DNA from: Bradyrhizobium roseum | Lineage (GTDB): Bacteria; Pseudomonadota; Alphaproteobacteria; Rhizobiales; Xanthobacteraceae | Assembly: GCF_030413175.1 (NCBI RefSeq) | Contig: NZ_CP129212.1 | Span: forward strand, 1,550,001-1,614,000 | Length of the DNA stretch: 64,000 nt | Direction of reading: 5' to 3' | Notes under the pieces: generated by a model | The model's input: only the letters and a program-made list of their open reading frames with translations | Database searches by the model: none | Told to the model about the DNA's origin: nothing | Shown: in pieces, positions 8,439 to 16,374 of the stretch | How positions within the stretch are numbered: the first letter of the stretch is position 1 | How the letters are laid out: each line of letters starts with the position of its first letter | Made by a program: the position numbers and the translations under genes

Positions 8439-10574
8439 CTAGACGCTGCCGACCGTCTTCAGCCGCGCGCGGGGATGGATTTCGGCCTGCGACAGAACGG
8501 TGGTCTGGGAACGGAATCGTTCGACGAGCGAGCGGACGAACGGGCGGATCGCGGCAGAGGTGACCAGCACCGGCGCTTCGCCCTCGCGGGCGGCCTGTTC
8601 GAAGGCATTGCGCACCGAGGTCATGAACTCCGAAAGCTTTGAAGGCTGCATGGCGAGGCTGCGGTCCTCGCCGGTACCGATGATCGATTCGGCAAACGCC
8701 TGCTCCCAGCGCGCCGACAACGCGATCAGCGGCAGATAGCCGTTGTAGGTGGTGTTCTGCGCGCAGATCTGCCGCGCCAGCCGGGCGCGGACGTGCTCGA
8801 CCATGGTGGCAGGGTGGCGTGAGAAGGCGAGCGCGTCGGCGATGCCTTCGAGAATGGTGGAGAGATCCCGGATCGAGATCCGCTCGGCCAGCAGCAACTG
8901 CAGCACGCGCTGGATGCCGGAGACCGTAACCGAACTCGGCACGATGTCCTTGACCAGTTCGCCCTGTTCCTTCGGCAGGTCCTTCAGGAGCTTCTGTACC
9001 TCGCCATAGGACAGCAGGTCGCTCATGTTGTTCTTGAGCAACTCGGTCAGATGCGTCGACAGCACGGTCGCGGCATCCACCACCGTGTAGCCCTTCAGCG
9101 ACGCCTCTTCCTTCAGCGCGGCGTCGACCCAGGTCGCAGGGAGGCCGAACGTCGGCTCGATGGTATGGATGCCGGGCACGCCGACCTGGTTGCCGGCGGG
9201 GTCCATGACCATGAACTGGTTCGGCCAGATCTTGCCCGAGCCGGCGTCCACTTCCTTGATCTTGATGACGTAAGTGTTGGCCTCGAGCTGGACGTTGTCG
9301 AGGATACGCACGGCCGGCATCACAAAGCCCATTTCGATCGCGAGCGAGCGGCGCAGCGCCTTGATCTGCTCGGTCAGGCGGTCGGTGCCGTCCGGGCCGT
9401 TGACCAGCGGCAGCAGCGCATAGCCAAGTTCGATCTTGAGGTCGTCGATTTTCAGCGCGGCGGCGATCGGCTCTTCGGCCGCTGCGGCGGCGGCGGCCGC
9501 GGCAACGTCCGGCGCGGCGGCTTCGGCAGCTTCCGCCGCCTTGGTGACGCGGTTGTGGTTGCGCGCCTTGAAGGCCAGCGCAGCGGCGCCGCCGCCTAGC
9601 GCCAGGAAGGGAAGCATCGGAATACCCGGCAGCAGCGCCAGCACCAGCATGACGCCGGCCGACATGCCGAGCGCCTGCGGATAACCCGACAACTGCTTCA
9701 TCATCGCCTTGTCGGCCGAACCGGTAATGCCGGCCTTCGACACCAGCAGGCCCGCCGCGGTGGAGACGATCAGCGCCGGCACCTGGGTGACCAGGCCGTC
9801 GCCGACCGTCAGGATGGTGTAGCTGCGGGCGGCGTCGGCAAAGCTCATGCCTTGCTGGGCAACGCCGATGATGATGCCGCCGATGACGTTGATGAAAACG
9901 ATCAAAAGGCCCGCGATGGCGTCGCCGCGGACGAATTTCGAGGCGCCGTCCATGGCGCCGAAGAAGCCGCTTTCGTCTTCCAGTTCCTTGCGGCGCGCCT
10001 TTGCGGTCTTTTCGTCGATCAGGCCGGCGGAGAGATCGGCGTCGATCGCCATCTGCTTGCCGGGCATCGAGTCCAGCTGGAAGCGGGCGGCGACTTCGGC
10101 GATGCGGCCCGAACCCTTGGTGATGACGACGAAGTTCACGATCACCAGGATCGCGAAAACGATGATGCCGATGACAAAATTGCCGGACATCACGAAGTTG
10201 CCGAAAGCCTCGATGACGTGGCCGGCGGCGGCCGTGCCCTCATGGCCGTGCGACAGGATCAGCCGGGTCGAGGCCATGTTCAGCGACAGCCGCAGCATGG
10301 TCGAGATCAGCAGCACGGTCGGAAACGCCGAGAATTCGAGCGGCGCCTGGATGAACAGTGACGTCATCAGGATCAGGATCGAGACCGTGATCGAGATCGC
10401 CAGAAACAGGTCGAGCACGATTGCGGGCAGCGGCAGGATCAGCACCACCAGGATGGTGAGGACGCCGAAGGCGAGGAACAGATCGCCGCGCTTTAAGATA
10501 TCGCCGATTTCGCTGAGGCTCGGAAACTTGTTGCCGGCGCCTGCGCCGCCTTGACCCGCCGTGACATCGACCAT
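8439..10574 (-). CDS. flhA: Flagellar biosynthesis protein FlhA
   Basis: A 711-residue FHIPEP-family protein, the export-gate component of the flagellar type III secretion apparatus in the inner membrane. The N-terminal half has about eight transmembrane helices (first LFLAFGVLTILVVLILPLPA). The conserved FHIPEP loop follows (around RIAEVAARFQLDSMPGKQMA), and the second half is the large cytoplasmic domain that docks chaperone-substrate complexes. A low-complexity Ala/Glu linker sits between them. I start at ATG 10574 (MVDVTAGQGG); the frame stays open upstream but without family similarity. No other flagellar gene is in the window, so it stands apart from its cluster. Confidence 0.95.
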   Translation of the reverse strand: MVDVTAGQGGAGAGNKFPSLSEIGDILKRGDLFLAFGVLTILVVLILPLPAIVLDLFLAISITVSILILMTSLFIQAPLEFSAFPTVLLISTMLRLSLNMASTRLILSHGHEGTAAAGHVIEAFGNFVMSGNFVIGIIVFAILVIVNFVVITKGSGRIAEVAARFQLDSMPGKQMAIDADLSAGLIDEKTAKARRKELEDESGFFGAMDGASKFVRGDAIAGLLIVFINVIGGIIIGVAQQGMSFADAARSYTILTVGDGLVTQVPALIVSTAAGLLVSKAGITGSADKAMMKQLSGYPQALGMSAGVMLVLALLPGIPMLPFLALGGGAAALAFKARNHNRVTKAAEAAEAAAPDVAAAAAAAAAEEPIAAALKIDDLKIELGYALLPLVNGPDGTDRLTEQIKALRRSLAIEMGFVMPAVRILDNVQLEANTYVIKIKEVDAGSGKIWPNQFMVMDPAGNQVGVPGIHTIEPTFGLPATWVDAALKEEASLKGYTVVDAATVLSTHLTELLKNNMSDLLSYGEVQKLLKDLPKEQGELVKDIVPSSVTVSGIQRVLQLLLAERISIRDLSTILEGIADALAFSRHPATMVEHVRARLARQICAQNTTYNGYLPLIALSARWEQAFAESIIGTGEDRSLAMQPSKLSEFMTSVRNAFEQAAREGEAPVLVTSAAIRPFVRSLVERFRSQTTVLSQAEIHPRARLKTVGSV

Positions 10575-10993
10575 GGTAGCCGCTTCCCCCCGCGATCGAC
10601 GCCCGCGGGCGCCAAACGTCTGCGCGGCGGCCGAAGGGCCACCGGTCCGAAAGTGAGGCACCGCACTTGCGTCCACGGGGTTCCTCCCGTTCTAACGCGG
10701 CCGACGACACTCGACTTCACCCGGCAATTCTTGCCGGGTGTATGGTTAGCAAAGGGTTAACGGGGGTGGTTTGGGGCAAATAAGCCGCATATCGACGTGC
10801 TAGCGGCCGGTTTTGGCGTCAGTCCGGGCGGCACGCCCCCATCGGTAAAGTTCCATTGGCGTTCCGCTCATCGCTGCCAATAACCTTGTGAACAAGCTGT
10901 GGACAATTGCCCTAGTTTCGACCCATTTTAAACTCTAAGCTCATGAAGTTACGTAGTTTTTTTGTTCCCTTTAGTTTTGCGTAGGGTGCTTCT
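10575..10993. other. Non-coding gap upstream of flhA
   Basis: The 419 bp between the divergent flhA and the next plus-strand gene contain a hairpin and a CtrA-like site (annotated separately). They also contain an AT-rich stretch at 10915-10990 that probably holds the promoter of the plus-strand gene. No coding region is supported. Confidence 0.6.
10719..10760 (-). promoter_or_regulatory. flhA upstream hairpin and CtrA-like box
   Basis: ACCCGGCAA-TTC-TTGCCGGGT (10719-10739) is a perfect 9-bp dyad. Next to it TTAG-N7-TTAA (10746-10760) is one base off the CtrA consensus TTAA-N7-TTAA known from Caulobacter and relatives, where it controls flagellar genes. The site is about 170 bp before the flhA start. 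The call is by pattern only. Confidence 0.4.
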
Positions 10994-11665
10994 GTGAAAA
11001 GATTTCGGCCGATCCTGGCGGGGGCTGACGTCGTTTGTGTTCTAGCAATTGCGTTGTCCTGCGCCGCGGCTCCGGCGGAGGCGAAGCAATGCTTCACTGA
11101 GCGGCCATCGAATGCGCAATCCCATTGGTCCTATCGCCTGATCGACGGCCGAAAGTGCTGGTACGAGGGCAGGCCGGGATTCTCAAAATCATTGCTGCAT
11201 TGGCCGGCGGCTCAAACCGCCCAGAAGAGCCCCCGCCGCGAGTCGGAATCGAGCCCCGCGAGCAAGTTCAATCCGCTGGATGCGCAGGCATCCATTTCAG
11301 AAAATTCCGATACGCAGCCGAAGGCAAAGCCTGAAATCGCCGGGCGTGCGCCGGCGTCCAACGGCACCTTGACCGCGGATGATCTGCGTGCGTGGGGAAG
11401 CAACAAGACCGCGATGCTGGCTGAGCCGGTCCTGACGATCATGGATCGCTGGCCTGATCAAGAATTGCAGCAACAACGCGCCGTGCCGGCGCCGGCGGCG
11501 CAGTCGTCATCCACGAACGGTGGCCGGACGGCCTTGATGGTGATCATCCTGATCATGGCATTGTCGGCGGTGCTGATGACGACCTTGAGGAAGAAGGCCG
11601 GCACGTGGCGACTGCCCTTCTGGCCGACCAGGACGTCCCGAAAAGGGACCGCAGCCTGGTACTGA
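10994..11665 (+). CDS. Hypothetical secreted/anchored protein with C-terminal membrane helix
   Basis: A 223-residue product starting at GTG 10994. A signal-peptide-like N-terminus (ADVVCVLAIALSCAAAPAEA, ending near residue 30) is followed by a short conserved-looking segment HWSYRLIDGRKCWYEG (residues about 44-59). That segment recurs, from memory, in small Bradyrhizobium secreted proteins. Then comes a Ser/Pro-rich low-complexity middle and a transmembrane helix at about 178-196 (ALMVIILIMALSAVLMTTL) with a basic tail. It stands alone. No function can be assigned. Confidence 0.7.
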   Translation: MKRFRPILAGADVVCVLAIALSCAAAPAEAKQCFTERPSNAQSHWSYRLIDGRKCWYEGRPGFSKSLLHWPAAQTAQKSPRRESESSPASKFNPLDAQASISENSDTQPKAKPEIAGRAPASNGTLTADDLRAWGSNKTAMLAEPVLTIMDRWPDQELQQQRAVPAPAAQSSSTNGGRTALMVIILIMALSAVLMTTLRKKAGTWRLPFWPTRTSRKGTAAWY

Positions 11666-11675
11666 CGCAGCAGAC

Positions 11676-11902
11676 CTGATTCGCCGCCCGGTCTGCCTTG
11701 CGGCGCTTCGCGAAGTTCATGCCGCAGATATATCCGAAGGTCATGGCTCGGCCCGAGCGTGGCGCCGGGATAGCTGCCGCCGAACGTGGGTTCGTTCTCC
11801 ACCACAAGAACGTCGGCGCCAAAATGATGCGCCGTGATCGCTGTCTTCAGCCCCGCTGCGCCCGGAGCCGATGACCAGCACGTCGCATGATATGGCTTCC
11901 AT
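11676..11902 (-). pseudogene. Remnant of FAD-dependent dehydrogenase (KstD/fumarate-reductase-like)
   Basis: From an ATG at 11902 the minus strand reads MEAISCDVLVIGSG, the FAD-binding start of flavoprotein dehydrogenases. After a frameshift it continues LKTAITAHHFGADVLVVENE. The sequence then jumps to YPGATLGP and, in another frame, AMTFGYICGMNFAKRRK, which resembles the C-terminal end of the same family (GP-x-x-TFGYIAGR). More than 400 internal residues are therefore missing and two frame changes are present. This is a decayed gene with a large internal deletion, not a coding region. Confidence 0.75.
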
Positions 11903-12063
11903 TTGTCCCCGCTCCCCCTGGGTAGCGTGAAAGCGAAACCCACCATCCTGTCGAATGGAATAGATGATGGGTCTCCATTTCTCGAATCCCGTGTGCGGAG
12001 GCATGAAGGTATCGCTTTCGCTCCACCCCTCCGACGGGAGGCGGGCTGCCGCTGTCGGCGGCC

Positions 12064-12513
12064 TCAATCGCAGTAGGACCACCCGCCATAGCCATCGTCG
12101 CAGCGTGCCCGCGCGCGAGCACGATAGGGCACGGGCAGCGGCGGCCGCGGCGCATATTCGTAGTCATAGTCCTGCGCGTAGCGTTCACGGGGGTAATAGG
12201 ATTCCTGAGCGTAGTAACGCTCGGAATAGGCGGGCGCCCGGTTGACATAGACAGGCCGTGCGGCGTAGCCGGCTCCGTAGTCGCCATACACGGCCGCCGG
12301 CGCGCGGTAGGCAGGATCCACGCCGTACGTTGGCTGACGATATCCATAGCCGGGTTCCGCGTGCGGCCGATGAGTCTGGCCGGAGCGCACATAGACGTTC
12401 GCGGCTGGCGCATAGATTCCGCCGGGCGCGACGTAAACGGATGACAGGTCGCTGGCGGCGCCGGCCGCCGAGTACAGGATACAGCAAGCCAGCGTGAGCG
12501 ATGTTCGGTACAT
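12064..12513 (-). CDS. Hypothetical secreted Tyr/Ala/Pro-rich protein
   Basis: A 149-residue protein from ATG 12513, with GGAGG 9 bp upstream. Residues 1-21 form a signal peptide (MYRTSLTLACCILYSAAGAA). The mature part is rich in Tyr, Arg, Pro and Ala with loose YxxxYY repeats (RYYAQESYYPRERYAQDYDYEY) and ends in a Cys pair, CDDGYGGWSYC. That end resembles small Bradyrhizobium envelope proteins of unknown function. It lies between two decayed genes. No catalytic motif is seen. Confidence 0.7.
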   Translation of the reverse strand: MYRTSLTLACCILYSAAGAASDLSSVYVAPGGIYAPAANVYVRSGQTHRPHAEPGYGYRQPTYGVDPAYRAPAAVYGDYGAGYAARPVYVNRAPAYSERYYAQESYYPRERYAQDYDYEYAPRPPLPVPYRARARARCDDGYGGWSYCD

Positions 12514-12720
12514 GAGTGACGCCTCCAACTATGCAGCCCCGCAGCCAGCATGGGTTAATTTTCGCTAAACAATGCACAGCACGCAATGATATTTTGCGCG
12601 AGGAAGTGTGCCATTTCTGGACTGTGCATATCGTCACGTTGCGAATTTCACTCACGCGATTTGTTCATAATCGCAATTCGCAAGGTGGCGGCCGAAGCGA
12701 TGCATTCGAGGATCGTCGTC

Positions 12721-13101
12721 ATGAACACCTTCACGATACGATCGATGCGGCCGGAGGAAATTTCACTGGCCGTCGGCTGGCTGCAGCGGAAGGCTGGAAT
12801 CCCGGCGTCGCGGATGCTTCGCGCTTTGCGTCCGTCGATCCCTAAGGTTTTCTGATCGGCGAACTTGGCGGCGCGCCGGCCGCGACCCGTCTCCTGCGTC
12901 AACTACGATGCGCGCTTTGCCTTTCTCGGCTTCTACACCGTGCGCGCGGATCTGAGCGGCAGCAGCCTTGGTGTGCGGATATCGAACGCGGCGATCGCGC
13001 ATGCCGGCGCGCTGTTCGAGACCGCGCGGATGTACACCGGCGCGATTGCGCCGCTGCGGCTGGATCGGGTGTTCGGCGTGACGACTTTTGAACGGGGTTA
13101 G
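12721..13101 (+). pseudogene. Decayed GNAT-family N-acetyltransferase
   Basis: From ATG 12721 the frame reads MNTFTIRSMRPEEISLAVGW. Similarity then moves to another frame (LAAAEGWNPGVADASRFASVDP) and back to the first (SCVNYDARFAFLGFYTVRADL, then LGVRISNAAIAHAGAL). It goes directly to FETARMYTGAIAPL and the terminal RVFGVTTFE. The acetyl-CoA loop region and the whole middle of the roughly 280-residue GNAT protein are deleted between AGAL and FETAR, and at least two frameshifts are present. The stop lies 5 bp from the convergent AI-2E transporter gene. Confidence 0.8.
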
Positions 13102-13106
13102 ATGTG

Positions 13107-14189
13107 CTACGGGCCGGTGACGTCCGGCTCCTGCCGCGACGTTACGAAAATTTGCCAGCTCACCATGAACATCGCGGCGATGACCGGACCGATGACAAAG
13201 CCGTTGAGGCCGAATACTTCGATGCCGCCGAGCGTGGAGATCAGCACCACGTAGTCCGGCAGTCGCGAGCCCTTGCCGACCAGGAAGGGCCGCAGCAGAT
13301 TGTCCACCAGCCCGATAACGAGCACGCCATAGACGATCAAGCCGATGCCCTGCCAGATCGCGCCGGTGGCCAAGAAGTAGATCGCGACCGGAAGCCAGAC
13401 CAGCGTGGCGCCGATCGCGGGGATCAGCGACAGGAACGCCATCAGCACCGCCCATAGCAACGCGGCATGGATGCCGAGGAACCAGAACGCGATGCCGCCG
13501 AGCATGCCTTGCGCCATCGCGACGAGGATGCCGCCTTTTACCGTCGCGCGAACCACGTCGGCGAACCGGGTGAACAGCGCGGCCTTCTGCTCGCCGCGCA
13601 GCGGAATGGCTTCCCTGATCGCTCCCGCCAGCGTCTTGCCGTCACGCAACAGGAAGAACAGCAAGTACAGCATGATGCCGAGGCGGATCACGAACTCGAA
13701 CGTGTTCATCCCGATGCTCAGCGCCTGCGGCGCGAGAATCTGCCCGCCCGTCATCAGGCCCGAGGCGAGCTTTTCGCGCAGCGCCGACAGGTCGGTCAGA
13801 TTGAACCGCGCGATCAATCCGGTGGCCCAGGCCGGCAACGCGTCGAGGATCCGCTGCAGGTAGCTGCCGGGATTGTATTCGCCCGACTGCATCTTCGCGA
13901 ACAGGCCTGACGCTTCCTGCGCCAGCGAGGTCGCGACGATGGCGAGCGGCAGGATGACGATGGCGATAATGATCAGGACGGTGACCGCGGACGCGAGGCT
14001 CGGTCTGTCCGGCATCGATTGCAGCAGCCTGCGATGCACCGGCGCGAACAGCACCGCCACGACGACCGCCCACAAAACGGCGCCGTAGAACGGGTACAGC
14101 ACCCACGCGAACGCCACGGTGACGACCATGAGCAGCAGCAGAAAACCCCGATGTTCGATCACTTGCACGTCCCGTTCGTTGGCTTGCAT
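13107..14189 (-). CDS. AI-2E family transporter (UPF0118 permease)
   Basis: A 360-residue integral membrane protein with seven to eight hydrophobic segments. These include the N-terminal pair FLLLLMVVTVAFAWVLYPFY and AVLWAVVVAVLFAPVHRRLL and the C-terminal cluster around IHAALLWAVLMAFLSLIPAIG, which carries the family's conserved SLIPAIG. Family members include TqsA, proposed to export autoinducer-2, and Na+/H+ antiporters, so the substrate here is open. It is convergent with the GNAT remnant. Confidence 0.9.
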   Translation of the reverse strand: MQANERDVQVIEHRGFLLLLMVVTVAFAWVLYPFYGAVLWAVVVAVLFAPVHRRLLQSMPDRPSLASAVTVLIIIAIVILPLAIVATSLAQEASGLFAKMQSGEYNPGSYLQRILDALPAWATGLIARFNLTDLSALREKLASGLMTGGQILAPQALSIGMNTFEFVIRLGIMLYLLFFLLRDGKTLAGAIREAIPLRGEQKAALFTRFADVVRATVKGGILVAMAQGMLGGIAFWFLGIHAALLWAVLMAFLSLIPAIGATLVWLPVAIYFLATGAIWQGIGLIVYGVLVIGLVDNLLRPFLVGKGSRLPDYVVLISTLGGIEVFGLNGFVIGPVIAAMFMVSWQIFVTSRQEPDVTGP

Positions 14190-14408
14190 TGCGGCTGCGT
14201 CGCCGGATGACGGTCCCGGCGTTGTCCAATGCCTTGTCGCATGGTGCTGACGGGTTTTGCGGGGTCCATCGTTGGGCAGGCCCGCAGGCCGTCCCTGTTT
14301 GGCTCTGCCTTATCCTACGACTGCGGCGCAATGTCGAGTTGTCGGATGCGCTCGTTTGGTGCGGCGAGGCGGCCGCGCTTCGCGTTTACGGTCCTGTCAG
14401 TCGTTCGC

Positions 14409-14870
14409 TCACTTTACCACGATCTGGCCGATCATGCCGCCGTCGCGATGTCCGGGGATCAGACACGAATATTCGAACGTGCCGGCCTTGGTGAATTTCC
14501 AGACGATCTCGGCCGATTTCGCCGGCGCCAGCCTAACGCCGTTCGGTTCGTCGTGTTCCATCTGCGGATTTTTCTTCATCTCCTCGGCGTGCTTCAGGTT
14601 CTCGTCCGTGGTGGCGAGCAGGAATTCGTGCTCTTCCTTGCCGACGTTGCGGATCACAAAGCGGATCTGCTCGCCGCGCTTTACCTGGATTTGCGAAGGC
14701 GCATAGGCCATCTCGCTCATTTCAACTTGAATCGTGCGCGCAGGCTTTTTGGGATTGCCGGGCTCGCCCGCCGCAAAGCTGTGGTGGGCGTGCTGATCGT
14801 GGCTGCTCGCCGCCAGCGGCCATGCCGCCAAGGCGGCAAGTGCGAGGAGGGTGGTCATGCGTTTCTTCAT
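14409..14870 (-). CDS. Cupredoxin domain (plastocyanin/azurin-like) copper protein
   Basis: A 153-residue periplasmic protein with a signal peptide (MKKRMTTLLALAALAAWPLA) and a His-rich mature start (SHDQHAHHS). The cupredoxin domain carries all four type I copper ligands: His81 (EEHEF), Cys136 and His141 (YSCLIPGH) and Met146 (DGGMIG). Related proteins (CopC/PcoE-adjacent or CopI-like cupredoxins) serve in copper handling or electron transfer. It is a single gene here, with a purine-rich site before the ATG. The 219-bp gap 14190-14408 shows no gene. Confidence 0.9.
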   Translation of the reverse strand: MKKRMTTLLALAALAAWPLAASSHDQHAHHSFAAGEPGNPKKPARTIQVEMSEMAYAPSQIQVKRGEQIRFVIRNVGKEEHEFLLATTDENLKHAEEMKKNPQMEHDEPNGVRLAPAKSAEIVWKFTKAGTFEYSCLIPGHRDGGMIGQIVVK

Positions 14871-14996
14871 CGGATGTTCCTTCTCTCAAGGGGATGCAGC
14901 TTAAGCGCTGGGGCGCTGTCCCACCACATCTGCATGCCCAATATCGCGGCAATATGGCTTGACCTTGCGCAATTTGCCGCCGAAGTTGCGTGTGCC

Positions 14997-16232
14997 GTGG
15001 CAATTTCCTCTGAACTCACCCGAGATTCCGACCTGTTTATTCCCGACTCGCGCCGGGCGTGGCTGCGGCTTGCCGTCGCGGTGCTGATCGGTTCGCTCGG
15101 CAGCGTTGGCATGTGGTCGGTGGTGGTGGCGCTTCCCGCGGTGCAGACCGAGTTCGCCGCCAGCCGCGGCACCGCTTCGCTGGCCTTCACCATGGTGATG
15201 CTGGGATTCGGCTCCGGCGGCGTGCTGACCGGCAAGATCACCGACCGCTACGGCATCGTCACCGCGATCGGACTCGGCATCGGCATTTTGGGGCTCGGCT
15301 ATGTCGTCGCCGGCATGTCATCCTCGATCTGGCAGTTCATCCTGGTGCACTTCGCGATCGGGCTGTCCTCGTCGGCCACCTTTGGGCCGTTGATGGCGGA
15401 GGCTTCGCACTGGTTCGACCGCTACCGGGGACTGGCGGTCGCCATCGCCGCCAGCGGCAACTACATCGGCGGCACGATCTGGCCGCCCCTGGTGAATTTC
15501 GGCATGGAGCGGATGGGCTGGCGTACCAGCCATATCGTGGTCGGCATTTTCACCGCGGTGGCGATGACGCTGGCGCTGATCGGCTTGCGCATGCTGATGG
15601 GGGCGGGCGCGCGGCGCGATCACGTCAACGCGCCGCCGCCGCGCGTCGATCTGCGGCTTTCCACCAATGCGCTGACCGCGATCCTCGGGCTCGCCAGCAT
15701 CGCCTGCTGCGTGGCGATGGCGATGCCGCAGGTTCACATCGTCGCCTATTGCGGCGATCTCGGCTATGGCGTGGCGCGCGGCGCGGAGATGTTGTCGCTG
15801 ATGCTGGGCTTCGGCATCATCAGCCGCATCGGAAGCGGTTTTCTCGCCGACAAGATCGGCGGCATTCGCACGCTGCTGATCGGCTCGGTGGCACAAGGCA
15901 CTGCGCTGCTGTTCTACCTGTTCTTCGACGGCCTGACCTCGCTCTACATCATCTCGGCGATGTTCGGCCTGTTCCAGGGCGGCATCGTGCCGAGCTACGC
16001 GATCATCGTGCGCGAGGCGATGCCGGCCTCGGAGGCCGCGACCCGCGTCGGCATCGTGATCTTCGCTTCGGTGTTCGGCATGTCGTTCGGCGGCTGGATC
16101 TCGGGCTTTATCTTCGACGCCACCGGCTCCTATGCCGCCGCCTTCGCCAACGGGATGGCGTGGAACGCGCTCAACGTCGCGATCATGCTGCTGCTGTTGA
16201 TGCGCGCGCGGCAGCGGCTGGCGATGGCGTAA
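14997..16232 (+). CDS. MFS transporter
   Basis: A 411-residue major facilitator with about 12 hydrophobic segments. The MFS loop 2-3 signature appears as GGVLTGKITDRYGI near residue 75, and a repeat-like DKIGGIR lies in the second half. The substrate class may be monocarboxylate/oxalate (OFA-like), but this is not certain. Start choice is weak: GTG 14997 gives MAISSELTRDSDLF; ATG 14934 is in frame and possible. Neither has a strong ribosome site. It is divergent from the cupredoxin gene. Confidence 0.85.
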   Translation: MAISSELTRDSDLFIPDSRRAWLRLAVAVLIGSLGSVGMWSVVVALPAVQTEFAASRGTASLAFTMVMLGFGSGGVLTGKITDRYGIVTAIGLGIGILGLGYVVAGMSSSIWQFILVHFAIGLSSSATFGPLMAEASHWFDRYRGLAVAIAASGNYIGGTIWPPLVNFGMERMGWRTSHIVVGIFTAVAMTLALIGLRMLMGAGARRDHVNAPPPRVDLRLSTNALTAILGLASIACCVAMAMPQVHIVAYCGDLGYGVARGAEMLSLMLGFGIISRIGSGFLADKIGGIRTLLIGSVAQGTALLFYLFFDGLTSLYIISAMFGLFQGGIVPSYAIIVREAMPASEAATRVGIVIFASVFGMSFGGWISGFIFDATGSYAAAFANGMAWNALNVAIMLLLLMRARQRLAMA

Positions 16233-16374
16233 GGCCATACCGGCGCAACGCTTTCCGTCAAGCTTCCCCGACCAGGGCAAGCGGCCGACCGCGATGCAGC
16301 GACGCGGAGCGCGTCATTCTACTTGAGATTGATCGAGCCGCGTAGCACCATACGCCTTTTCCGTGGAGGTGATC

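Noticed and set aside
10875..10915. DnaA-box-like TGTGGACAA with nearby TTGTGAACA
   Set aside because: Only one or two imperfect 9-mers, no AT-rich unwinding region or replication genes; chance or minor regulatory site.
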